A stretch of DNA of 41,111 nucleotides from Streptosporangium subroseum. Lineage in GTDB: Bacteria > Actinomycetota > Actinomycetes > Streptosporangiales > Streptosporangiaceae. Below are positions 1 through 7,662 of the stretch, piece by piece; position 1 is the stretch's first letter, and every line of letters starts with the position of its first letter. Position numbers and translations under genes: made by a program. A model generated the notes under the pieces. It was given only the letters and a program-made list of their open reading frames with translations. It was not told the DNA's origin and ran no database searches. The stretch lies in NCBI RefSeq assembly GCF_900188345.1, contig NZ_FZOD01000079.1, forward strand, positions 1 to 41,111, written 5' to 3'.

Positions 1-775
1 CGTCCTCGACCTTGCCGACGTAACCCTTCTGCGTCAGCTTGTCGTACTCCTCGAACGTGGCGACGGTCTCAGCCTTCTCAGACTTCTCACCGTTGTAGGC
101 CTGGTAGTCGGCGTAGGAAACTTCCTTGCCGGCGCCACCAACCTGCACACCGTTGTAAACGGTCACGAACGCGTAGTCGCGGTCGCGGTCGTTGTACACG
201 CTGAAGTCGTAGTGCACGTAGGCGGTCTTACCGACGTAGATGCCCCACGGGGTCTTGCCCTGGTAGTAGCCGGGCACGAAGACCCACTTGTCCATGACGC
301 TGGCGTTGGCCTTGTCGTCGTAGACGCAGTGACCGGCGGTGGCGACCAGGTTGCGGTACTTGGACTGGATCGAGGTGGCCGAGCACCAGCGCTGCTTGCC
401 GGCGGCGTCGAGGAAGAACACCTTGCCAATGGACTTGGGAAGGTTGACGTTCTTGACCACCGAGGTGGTGGCCTTCTCCTCGCCGATCGGGGCGACCACG
501 CCGGGCTTGCCATCGGGGGTGTAACCGCCCGAGGAGCTCAGCTTCGAGGCCGCGACGGTCTCGGTGGTGTAAGCGGTCGCCTTGGCGAAGTTGTTCGTGG
601 TGCCCTGCGCCTCGGTCCAGTAGGCCGCGGTCTCCGCAGCCGTGGGGGCGTCCTTGGCCATCGTGTCCGAGGCCCAGTCCGGGTTGGCGTTGGCGCTAGC
701 GGTGCCGACCAGGCCGGCGGCCAGCAGACCGGTGGCGAGCAGTGCGCCACCGGCGGGGAGGAGGATGCGCTTCAA
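1..775 (-). CDS. Secreted trypsin-like serine peptidase A (3' end outside window)
   Basis: First of four paralogues. The start is a TTG at 775-773, seven bases after AAGGAG (783-788); it gives a signal peptide beginning MKRILLPAGGALLATGLLAAG and ending near TASA. A propeptide-like stretch follows, then the peptidase domain: catalytic His in VATAGHCVYD and catalytic Asp in DRDYAFV. The Ser motif lies beyond base 1. After the Asp strand the protein enters a Lys/Tyr/Glu-rich insertion (FEEYDKLTQKGYVGKVED at the window edge), matched in paralogue C (FETYDKWTQKGGLGKVD) but absent from B and D, so A and C are the closest pair. The 258 codons seen suggest a full length near that of C (518). Function beyond exported serine endopeptidase is inferred from the fold motifs only; the substrate is unknown. 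Confidence 0.88.
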   Translation of the reverse strand, partial: MKRILLPAGGALLATGLLAAGLVGTASANANPDWASDTMAKDAPTAAETAAYWTEAQGTTNNFAKATAYTTETVAASKLSSSGGYTPDGKPGVVAPIGEEKATTSVVKNVNLPKSIGKVFFLDAAGKQRWCSATSIQSKYRNLVATAGHCVYDDKANASVMDKWVFVPGYYQGKTPWGIYVGKTAYVHYDFSVYNDRDRDYAFVTVYNGVQVGGAGKEVSYADYQAYNGEKSEKAETVATFEEYDKLTQKGYVGKVED

Positions 776-1158
776 GGGAAAACTCCTTGGTCTGATGTGG
801 AACGCTTCTTGCGTCCCATGCGTCAGTAAAGGGAATGCCAGAAACATACAGTGTCGATCTTGGGAACCGGAAGTCGGTTCGGCATGGGAAGAACCCATCT
901 GAGGCGCCGAGATCTTTTCGTGATGTTTGAGTGACTCTGGAAGTCCTGCCGCGTTTGAGGCCCAGATGCCCTGTTTGCCCAGATGGGCGCGAGCCTGTTG
1001 CAAAAGTTACTGATGTTGCGTAGGCGATTTGGTACGTTAAGTGATGGTTCGACTGTGATGCAGATCACATGGACCTGATGGCACCGATTCGTCCGTGGCT
1101 ACGTCTAATGCCCCCGCAGACGACCCGGAGCAGAGCCCGCAGACTCCCCCGAAACGAC
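776..1158. promoter_or_regulatory. Upstream region of peptidase A with two N5-spaced dyads
   Basis: No gene is supported here. Two adjacent inverted repeats of similar build lie about 90-125 bases upstream of the peptidase A start: GAACCG-N5-CGGTTC at 864-880 and ATGGG-N5-CCCAT at 884-898. They could be regulator sites or RNA hairpins. I could not assign a confident -35/-10 pair. Confidence 0.4.
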
Positions 1159-1188
1159 TGCGGGGCCCGGCGCGCGCCGGGCCCCGCA
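1159..1188 (-). terminator. Palindromic terminator of peptidase B
   Basis: A perfect 30-base palindrome (half TGCGGGGCCCGGCGC) lies 50 bases beyond the stop of peptidase B. There is no strong T-tract, which is common in high-GC actinomycetes. Confidence 0.75.
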
Positions 1189-1237
1189 GGGGTGAGACAG
1201 AAGAGAATCCTCGTCTGGGGGAGGAGGTTCTTTGGGA

Positions 1238-2374
1238 CTAACTCACTCGCTGGCTTGCCGCCCACCGGTAGACGATGAAGGTCGACATCTTGAAGTACGG
1301 CGAGGAGATCTGGTCGTAGATCCGATCGGTGTTGGTGTCCCAGGTGAAGCTGTTGACACCGTTGAGATACCCCACGGCATGCTTGGTGTCGTAGCCGATC
1401 AACCAGGGACCGCCGCTCGCGCCGGCGGTGAACCCGCATTTCAGCGCGATGCCCTCCTCGACCAGCCGGGTGGGGGCCTGCTGCCTGGTGGTGAGCCCGT
1501 CGCACGACTTCAGCTGCTGGCCGTCGTACGGCCTGCTGCCGTCGATATGGGGAGCCGCGGGATAACCGAAGGCCAGGGTGTACAGGCGGACACCGCGGTT
1601 GACCGCCAGGCCCTGCCCGCCGACGTTGTCCTCCAGGCTCCCGACGGTCTGCATCTCGTAAGTGCCGGCCGTCTTGCTCGGCTTCCATACGAACCCGTCG
1701 TGCACGGTGACAAACGCGTAGTCGTAGTCGTAGTCACCCCGGCCGACGAAGCTCTCGTGCAGGTTCAGAGAGTGGCCGACGTAGATCCCGTACGGAGTCT
1801 CCCCCTTGTTGTAGCCCGGGATGAAGATCCAGTAGCTGGCCGGCTTGCCCTGCTTGGCGTCGTAGGCACAGTGCGCGGCCGTGGCGACCAGGTCGTGGTT
1901 GACCGATGCCACCGATGAGGCGGAACACCAGAAGTCCTTGTCACCGATCCGGAAGAACACCTTGCCGACGGTCACCGGCGAGGTTCCGGTGGCCGGAGGT
2001 CTCTTTTTCGGGAGGGTGGGCTTGACGAGCTGGGAGGAGGTGCCGGAGCTCGTCGTGGCGGTTACCGCCGGGGAGGTGACGGCCCCGCTCGCACCGGTGG
2101 ACGTGGGAGAGGCCGAGGAACTGGTAGCGCTGGACTTCATCTCGGGATTGGCCGGGACGTTGTTCATGACCTGCTTGAGCTTGGCCGGGTTCCAGTATTC
2201 GGCGACCCGCTTCATGTCGGCGCTGTTCTTCGTCAGGGTGATCGACGTGATGCCGTTGGGCACTCCGTTGTAGGGGGTGGCCGCGGCGCTCCCGGCGAAC
2301 GCGGACGTCATGGTCACGCATGCGGCGAGCAGAGCGCCGAGTGCGGACGTGAGTCGCCGTACGCGGGGAGACAA
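1238..2374 (-). CDS. Secreted trypsin-like serine peptidase B
   Basis: Exported serine endopeptidase, second paralogue. A TTG at 2374 lies nine bases after AAAGGA and yields SPRVRRLTSALGALLAAC..., a typical signal peptide; an upstream in-frame TTG at 2410 lacks a convincing ribosome site. Numbered from 2374, the triad is His168 (VATAAHCAYD), Asp218 (DYDYAFV) and Ser320 (TAGASGGPWL). A Ser/Thr/Ala-rich spacer (about residues 80-120) precedes the peptidase domain. The long insertion of A and C is missing: only about 20 residues join the Asp strand to the DNVGGQG strand. The oxyanion region GASGGP and FGYPAAPHIDG are conserved with C and D. Probably monocistronic, since it is flanked by its own terminator and that of C. 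Substrate unknown. Confidence 0.9.
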   Translation of the reverse strand: MSPRVRRLTSALGALLAACVTMTSAFAGSAAATPYNGVPNGITSITLTKNSADMKRVAEYWNPAKLKQVMNNVPANPEMKSSATSSSASPTSTGASGAVTSPAVTATTSSGTSSQLVKPTLPKKRPPATGTSPVTVGKVFFRIGDKDFWCSASSVASVNHDLVATAAHCAYDAKQGKPASYWIFIPGYNKGETPYGIYVGHSLNLHESFVGRGDYDYDYAFVTVHDGFVWKPSKTAGTYEMQTVGSLEDNVGGQGLAVNRGVRLYTLAFGYPAAPHIDGSRPYDGQQLKSCDGLTTRQQAPTRLVEEGIALKCGFTAGASGGPWLIGYDTKHAVGYLNGVNSFTWDTNTDRIYDQISSPYFKMSTFIVYRWAASQRVS

Positions 2375-2528
2375 GAGGACCGTTCCTTTCCGAAGCCCAG
2401 AGTGAAGCAAGGTGTTAATGGGTGATTTTTTCAGATCAACTTACTTTTGGGCAGTTCCCTTTGCCGATCCGCTCTCAGTCCGTTACCCGGCCAGTCTGTC
2501 TCCGGGTGCATAAGCGGCCCGTGAGGCC

Positions 2529-2564
2529 CGTGGAAGGGCCCGGCGGATGCCGGGCCCTTCCACG
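2529..2564 (-). terminator. Terminator of peptidase C
   Basis: Perfect 16-base stem (CGTGGAAGGGCCCGGC with its complement) around a four-base GGAT loop, 17 bases downstream of the peptidase C stop. It separates C from the upstream region of B. Confidence 0.85.
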
Positions 2565-2581
2565 TTCAGAACGTCAGTGAC

Positions 2582-4138
2582 CTAGGCCGGAAGCTTCCCG
2601 GTCCAGAGGTTGGCGGCGTACTTGTAGATGCCGTAGGTGTCACCGTTGAAGTACGGGGTGGTCACCCGGTCGTAGCGACCGTTCTTGTCGCTGTCGATCG
2701 TCAGGCTCACAACGCCGTTGAGGTAACCGGTCCGCTTGCTGCTCTTGTACTGGAGCAGGAAGGGGCCACCGCTGGCGCCCGGGGTGAAGGCGCACTTGAT
2801 CGCCTGCTGCTCCTGGGCCTTGTACGCCGAGACGACGGGCGCGGCGGCGGTCGTGCCGTAGCACCACTTCTGCGTCTGTCCGGAGTACGGCTTGTCACCG
2901 TCCAGGTGGGGAGCGGTCGGGTAGCCGAAGGTGAAGACCTTCTTGCCCAGCTTCTGGTTCCAGCTGAAGCCCTGGCCACCGACGTTGTCGCCCAGGCGGC
3001 CGGCGTCGGCCACGGTCGAGATGTAGTGACGGAAGATCACGTACTTCACGGTCGCGGTCTTCTTGATGTACTTCACCACGTAGTAGTACGTGATGGTGTA
3101 GTTGCCCTTGGCGTCGACCTTCTTGTAGCCCGGGCCCTTGTACGCGTCGTACTCGGTCTTGGTGACGTTCTCGATGCGGCTCTCGACCTTGGATCCGGTC
3201 TTGGGCCACGAGGCCTGGGGAAGCGCGTTGCCCTTGAGGGTGACCTTGTCGTCTTTCAGGCCGTAGACCTCGCCGGTGACCTTCTCCCAGGTCCATTTGT
3301 CGGTCTCGGACGCGACTGCCAGGGCGCCGTTGTACTGCGGGCCCACCTCGTCTTCCGAGGAGACGTTGTCGACCTTGCCGAGGCCGCCCTTCTGGGTCCA
3401 CTTGTCGTAGGTCTCGAAGTCGACGTTGGTGGAGGTCTCACGGCCTACGCCGCCCTTGTCGACATGTGCCTTGTAGGTCTTGTAGTCGACTTCCTTTTCG
3501 GGCTGCTGCTTGATGCCGTTGTAGACGTTGACGAAGGCGTAGTCGTAGTCGTAGTCCTCGTAGACCGTGAAGTCGTCGTGGGTGTTGACCTTGGCGCCGA
3601 CGTAGATGCCCCAGGGCGCCTTGCCCTGGTAGTAGCCGGGGATGAACACGAAGTTGTTGAAGGGCTTGTTCGTGTCGGTGTCATAGACGCAGTGGCCGGC
3701 CGTGGCGACCAGGTTGCGGTACTTCGACTGCACGGAGCTGCCGGAGCACCAACGCTCCTTGCCCTTGTCGTCGATGAAGAAGACCTTGCCGACGGTGATG
3801 GGCAGGTTCAGGTTCTTGGAGACACCGGCGGTCTTGCCGCCCTCGCCGGTCGGGGCGACGACGCCCGGCTTGCCGTCGGCGGCCGCCCTGGCGGCGCCGG
3901 TCTTGGTGAGCTTGGCGGAGACGGTGGAGTCGGCGAGATAGGTCGTCGCGGACTTCAGCTTCGAGGCCGTCCAGTAGCCCGCGATGGCCTTCGCGTTACC
4001 GGAGGACGTGAGCGCCGTCGTCTTGGCGTCGGGGTCGGGCGCGGCCTGAGCCGCGCTGGAGAAGGATGCGCCGATCATGGAGGTGACCACGAGGGCCCCT
4101 CCGAGGGGGAGGACCAGGCGCTTGACTCGGGGGTTCAA
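2582..4138 (-). CDS. Secreted trypsin-like serine peptidase C with large internal insertion
   Basis: Third paralogue, 518 residues from the TTG at 4138, which sits five bases after AAGGAG. An in-frame ATG at 4177 would place extra residues before the signal peptide NPRVKRLVLPLGGALVV and is less likely. Triad: His149 (VATAGHCVYD), Asp199 (DYDYAFV), Ser456 (TPGASGGPFL). Between the Asp strand and the GRLGDNVGGQG strand there are about 175 residues, against 20-25 in B and D. The extra ~150 residues are rich in Lys, Tyr, Glu and Gly and contain an imperfect internal repeat (VDYKTYKAHVDKGGVG / VDFETYDKWTQKGGLG). The insertion lies inside the catalytic domain and may form an exosite or accessory module (inference). 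Secretion and serine peptidase chemistry are well supported; the substrate is not. Confidence 0.9.
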   Translation of the reverse strand: MNPRVKRLVLPLGGALVVTSMIGASFSSAAQAAPDPDAKTTALTSSGNAKAIAGYWTASKLKSATTYLADSTVSAKLTKTGAARAAADGKPGVVAPTGEGGKTAGVSKNLNLPITVGKVFFIDDKGKERWCSGSSVQSKYRNLVATAGHCVYDTDTNKPFNNFVFIPGYYQGKAPWGIYVGAKVNTHDDFTVYEDYDYDYAFVNVYNGIKQQPEKEVDYKTYKAHVDKGGVGRETSTNVDFETYDKWTQKGGLGKVDNVSSEDEVGPQYNGALAVASETDKWTWEKVTGEVYGLKDDKVTLKGNALPQASWPKTGSKVESRIENVTKTEYDAYKGPGYKKVDAKGNYTITYYYVVKYIKKTATVKYVIFRHYISTVADAGRLGDNVGGQGFSWNQKLGKKVFTFGYPTAPHLDGDKPYSGQTQKWCYGTTAAAPVVSAYKAQEQQAIKCAFTPGASGGPFLLQYKSSKRTGYLNGVVSLTIDSDKNGRYDRVTTPYFNGDTYGIYKYAANLWTGKLPA

Positions 4139-4475
4139 TTTAGCTCCTTGTACTTCATGGATCACTCGAGGGGTCATGGATCACTCGGGACGCAATCCAC
4201 ACATGAGTAAAGAGATAAGACGTGACCGTACTAGGCAAAGAAGGGTTAAAAAGCCACAAAACGGGCATGGGTTCGGACCGATATGATTTCGTTATCAAAT
4301 GGGTGGAACCGGAGGTTCATGATCCGCGTCTGATCTAGCTGCGCTCGGCCGTACGCGGAGTCGCACGCCGTACATGAGCGTGACCTGCGAAAACGCCGGA
4401 GGCGGTTGTTGCCCGGGCGGGGCGGCCACGGGAGGCTGAACGGGCATCCAGCGTCACGCGTAATCGGGGGATCTC
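4139..4475. promoter_or_regulatory. Divergent upstream region between peptidase C and the SSI-type inhibitor
   Basis: A 337-base gap between divergently transcribed genes, AT-rich in its middle (about 4200-4310). It holds a GAACC-N3-GGTTC dyad within 4305-4320 and must carry both promoters. No -35/-10 pair could be assigned with confidence. Confidence 0.4.
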
Positions 4476-5120
4476 ATGCGACGTCTTCTCTGTCTGGTCA
4501 CCGCTGGGCTCTTCCTTCTCTCCGGTACGGCCGGCGCGGTCACGGAACCGCCGCCTGACGGCTTTGATCCGTCCTCGGAGAAACCGGTTCTGCCCCATCC
4601 GGATCGTCCCGCCGGGAACGGGGCGGTTTCGAGCGCTGTCGAACCTCCATCCACCGTGAAGACGCTCACGCTGACCATCGCGAAGGGAGAGAGGTCCGCG
4701 CCCGTGACGGGGCATGCCCTGCTTCGGTGCGATCCGCCGGGCGGCACGCACTCCGACCCGGAGTGGGCGTGTGAGGTGCTGGAGGAGGTGGGAGGTCATC
4801 CCGCCGACCTCGTCCCGCCGCGGGGGGTGATCTGTACGTTGCAGTACGACCCGGTCACCGTGAGCGCGACCGGTATCTGGAACGACGAGTTCATCCGATT
4901 CGAGCGGACCTTCGGTAACGCCTGCTCGCTGTGGGCCGAGACCGGCCCGGTCTTCGCCTTCTGGAACTCCTGGGGCTGGAGCCCCAAGGGCTCGTGGCGC
5001 CCGTGGCGTCCCCGGCACCGGGGTGACACGGGAGCGGCCGGAACCGCACAGACCGCCAAAACCACTACGGCCGCCGAAGCCACTGCAACCGCTGGAGCCG
5101 CCAAGCTGTCGAATCGATGA
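4476..5120 (+). CDS. SSI-family (Streptomyces subtilisin inhibitor-like) secreted protease inhibitor with long C-terminal tail
   Basis: 214 residues; ATG at 4476 shortly after a GGGGGA ribosome site. A signal peptide (about 1-21) and a short linker precede an SSI domain (about 62-163). Diagnostic features are VKTLTLTIAKGERSAPV, GGTHSDPEWAC, CTLQYDPVTV, W135, RTFGNAC and a terminal GPVFAF. Four cysteines fit the two SSI disulfides (Cys85-Cys99 and Cys120-Cys150). Aligned on Cys120, the reactive bond would be Leu122-Gln123, so P1 is Leu, a residue typical of subtilisin- or chymotrypsin-type targets rather than trypsin. After the domain, where SSI normally ends, come about 50 extra residues: a Trp/Arg segment (WNSWGWSPKGSWRPWRPR), then an Ala/Thr tail. 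Its place among four exported serine peptidases suggests control of those or competing proteases (inference). Confidence 0.88.
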   Translation: MRRLLCLVTAGLFLLSGTAGAVTEPPPDGFDPSSEKPVLPHPDRPAGNGAVSSAVEPPSTVKTLTLTIAKGERSAPVTGHALLRCDPPGGTHSDPEWACEVLEEVGGHPADLVPPRGVICTLQYDPVTVSATGIWNDEFIRFERTFGNACSLWAETGPVFAFWNSWGWSPKGSWRPWRPRHRGDTGAAGTAQTAKTTTAAEATATAGAAKLSNR

Positions 5121-5130
5121 AGGCGAAGGG

Positions 5131-5168
5131 GTGAAGGGACCCGGTCCGAAGACCGGGCCCCTCGTCAC
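5131..5168. terminator. Bidirectional terminator between inhibitor and peptidase D
   Basis: Inverted repeat AGGGACCCGGTC-CGAA-GACCGGGCCCCT with one mismatch, flanked by GTGA...TCAC. It lies between convergent genes, 10 bases after the inhibitor stop and about 40 bases from the peptidase D stop. Confidence 0.75.
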
Positions 5169-5210
5169 TCCGGCCGGCCGAATGGCCTTACAACCGGCCG
5201 ATCGAGCGGG

Positions 5211-6326
5211 TTACTTGGTCCAGCGGTTGGCAGCGGTCGTGTAGACCTTGTGGGTGTCGCCGTTGAAGTACGGCGAGGAGATCTTGTCGTACCGGTCGTT
5301 CTTGTCGGTGTCCCAGGCGATGCTGTTGACGCCGACCAGGTAGCCGGTCCGGGTGGAGTTCTTGTACTTGAGCAGCCAGGGGCCGCCGCTCGCGCCCGCG
5401 GTGAACGAGCACTTGAAGCCGATGTGCTCCTGGACGTTGTACTTCGGTGCGGCCGGCATGGCGCCGGTCGTGCCGTAGCACCACTTCATGGTGCGACCGG
5501 TGAAAGGCTTGTCCCCGTCGGGGTGCAGGCCGGCCGGGTAACCGAAGGAGAAGACCGTGCTCTTGACCTTCTGGTTCCAGGCGAAGCCCTGGCCGCCGAC
5601 GTTGTCACCGAGCCGGCCGACGTTCTTGATGAGCGGCTTCCACTTGCCGTCGGCGCCCTTCTCCCAGTTCACCTTGAACCCGGAGCTGACGTTGACGAAG
5701 GCGTAGTCGAAGTCGTAGTCCTCCTTCACGACGAAGTCGTCGTGGGCGTTGAACCACTTGGCCGCGTAGATGCCGTAGGGGTTCTTGCCGTCCCACGCCT
5801 GGTCGCCGTCCCAGTAGGACGGGATGAAGATCCAGTTGTCGTAGAACTGGTTGGTCTTCACGTCGTACACGCAGTGCGCCGAGGTGGCGACCAGGTTGCG
5901 GTACTTGCCCTGGACGGAGCTGCCGGAGCAGTACTTCCAGCTCTTCGGGTCCGCGGGGTTGGACTTGGGCAGGGTGAAGAAGACCCGGCCGACGGTGTTG
6001 GGCAGGTTGACCTGCTTGCTCTTGAGGGTCTTGGTGCCCTCCCCGCCGATCGGCGGAACCGACCCGACGGGGCCGTCGGGGCCCGCGGCGGTGGAGGGCG
6101 AACCACCCTTGACGCTCAGGTCGATGTCGCCCGTCGCGTCGGTGGCCTTACGCATCCGCTCCGGTGACCAGAAGGAGGTCGCCTCCGTAGGCGTCTCCGA
6201 GGCCTGGGAACTGATGACGTCCTTGGGGGCAGCGCCGGCGTTGGCACTGGTGGTGGCGCCGATCATTCCGGCGATCATGAGAAGGCCGGTGAGGGGGATC
6301 GTGAGGCGCCGTGCTCGGGAATTCAA
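5211..6326 (-). CDS. Secreted trypsin-like serine peptidase D
   Basis: Fourth paralogue, 371 residues. TTG start at 6326, four bases after AAAGGAGC. Signal peptide NSRARRLTIPLTGLLMIAG..., cleavage probably near ANA. A ~75-residue pro-region precedes the domain. Triad: His151 (VATSAHCVYD), Asp207 (DYDFDYAFV), Ser313 (TAGASGGPWL). It lacks the large insertion of A and C: about 27 residues link the Asp strand to GRLGDNVGGQG. It has a small unique loop near 172-182 (WDGDQAWDGKN). It runs convergently towards the SSI-type inhibitor, from which it is separated by a shared terminator. The family call rests on the triad motifs and on similarity to B and C. Confidence 0.9.
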   Translation of the reverse strand: MNSRARRLTIPLTGLLMIAGMIGATTSANAGAAPKDVISSQASETPTEATSFWSPERMRKATDATGDIDLSVKGGSPSTAAGPDGPVGSVPPIGGEGTKTLKSKQVNLPNTVGRVFFTLPKSNPADPKSWKYCSGSSVQGKYRNLVATSAHCVYDVKTNQFYDNWIFIPSYWDGDQAWDGKNPYGIYAAKWFNAHDDFVVKEDYDFDYAFVNVSSGFKVNWEKGADGKWKPLIKNVGRLGDNVGGQGFAWNQKVKSTVFSFGYPAGLHPDGDKPFTGRTMKWCYGTTGAMPAAPKYNVQEHIGFKCSFTAGASGGPWLLKYKNSTRTGYLVGVNSIAWDTDKNDRYDKISSPYFNGDTHKVYTTAANRWTK

Positions 6327-6765
6327 GGGAGCTCCTTTCGTTCTCGGCGTGAAGACGGGACATCTTCGTGCCGGGAAAACGATCGGAACGTTACTGAATG
6401 GATCAAGCGCTCGGCGATGAAATGACGTGAAAAAGTCTGAGATGGTTCCCTTCGATGCGATCCCGTTATTAAAATAGCAATTAGTTATAGTTTAACGAAT
6501 GGGTATTCATGCAGGTCAATGCGGGTTTTTGACGCCTTATCGGGCACCTCGGACAACATCGGTACCATCGATTATCGCCGGTTTCTCAAGCAACTCGGGA
6601 AACTCCGGACTATTAACTCGAACTCTGTTCTGGTTGGATGCTTTCATGAGTGGAGATGCCCGCATCCCCTACCTCGGCGGTACGGCCCCGCAGTCGCTCC
6701 TCCGGACGGCAGCCTCCCGGATCGCTGCGGGGGAGCCGTACGTGATCAAAAAGGCAGCCTGAGAC
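6327..6765. other. AT-rich divergent intergenic region
   Basis: 439 bases between peptidase D and the next plus-strand gene. The stretch about 6460-6500 is strikingly AT-rich and is the likely promoter zone for one or both genes. A weak 38-codon reading frame (6646-6762, MSGDARIPYLGGTAPQ...) ends four bases before the next ATG, but has no clear ribosome site or recognisable family. Confidence 0.4.
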
Positions 6766-7653
6766 ATGGCCGACGGCAGATACGACATCGCCGAGATGGA
6801 GGCCCCGAAGGGCCCTCGGCGCTGGATCGGGTTCGCGGTGCTGGCCGTGCTCGTGGCCGTTCCGGTGATCGTACTGCTGGCCGATCGGCGGTCCGATGAG
6901 CTGCCGGTGTCTCCCGATCCCGTATCCATCCCGGCGCGGGTCACCGTGGAGGAGGTCCCCAACGCCCTCTATCCGAAGCCGCGGCGCGAGGACGGCAGGG
7001 AGATCCTGGACGTGGTCTTCCCCGACGGTTCCAAGGCCGAGGTCGGCTATCCCGCCGAGCTGGGCCTGGCCAAGTTGGGAGTACGGCCTGCTCAGGGGGC
7101 CTGGCTGGACGGACACAAGGATCTGTACCGGCAGCTGACCGCGCCTCCGGGAGGGCCGGCCGGGGTCGCCATGGGAAAGCCGATGATCCGGAAACTGACC
7201 GGGAAGACCACGCTCTGGCACCCCATGAGTCCCGCCGAGGGAGAAGTGCTGCTGTTCTCCTACGGCCCCTGGTACATGGCGCTGCACGACGAGAGGGACG
7301 GCATGCCCTTCGAGCAGCGGCTGCTCTGGGCCAAGAACCTGCGCGGCAAGGTGACCAAGGGCGGCTATCTCGTGCTCAGTGCCAAGCCTCCGATCCTGCT
7401 GGCGCGGGCGGGCGAGGGCCTCGAGAGCGAGCGGGTGGGACCGCAACTCTGGTTCGGCGGGGCGAGGGAGGCGTTGCTGGTGCTCGCACCGGTGCCGGGC
7501 TGCGACGTCGAGTCGATCGAGCTCTCGGTCATCCAGCAGCGACGCCGTTTCTCCGCCGAGGCCTGCCAGGACGGGGTGTACGTGGCGATTTCAGGAGAGC
7601 GTGGGTTCGTCGAACGGGCGATCAACGGCATCGTGATCAAGCAGGTGGCGTAG
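6766..7653 (+). CDS. Membrane-anchored protein of unknown function
   Basis: 295 residues. A short cytoplasmic N-terminus ending in GPRRW is followed by one transmembrane helix (about 22-42, IGFAVLAVLVAVPVIVLLA) and a ~250-residue domain expected outside the cell, making it a type II membrane protein. The extracellular part has two sections that begin with similar hydrophobic/charged runs (VTVEEVPNALYPKP and later CDVESIELSVIQQRRRF). I recognise no catalytic motif. It ends nine bases before the MDR gene, so the two may be co-transcribed. Ribosome-site evidence at the ATG is weak. The protein is probably real because the frame is long, codon use is typical and the helix is clear; its function is not predicted. 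Confidence 0.7.
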   Translation: MADGRYDIAEMEAPKGPRRWIGFAVLAVLVAVPVIVLLADRRSDELPVSPDPVSIPARVTVEEVPNALYPKPRREDGREILDVVFPDGSKAEVGYPAELGLAKLGVRPAQGAWLDGHKDLYRQLTAPPGGPAGVAMGKPMIRKLTGKTTLWHPMSPAEGEVLLFSYGPWYMALHDERDGMPFEQRLLWAKNLRGKVTKGGYLVLSAKPPILLARAGEGLESERVGPQLWFGGAREALLVLAPVPGCDVESIELSVIQQRRRFSAEACQDGVYVAISGERGFVERAINGIVIKQVA

Positions 7654-7662
7654 GGTGCGGCC

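Noticed and set aside
2906..4210. Plus-strand frame opposite peptidase C
   Set aside because: Antisense to a gene with an intact catalytic triad; Val/Asp/Gly/Leu-rich shadow.
6646..6762. 38-codon frame ending four bases before the membrane protein gene
   Set aside because: No convincing ribosome site or homology; kept only as a note in the intergenic entry.
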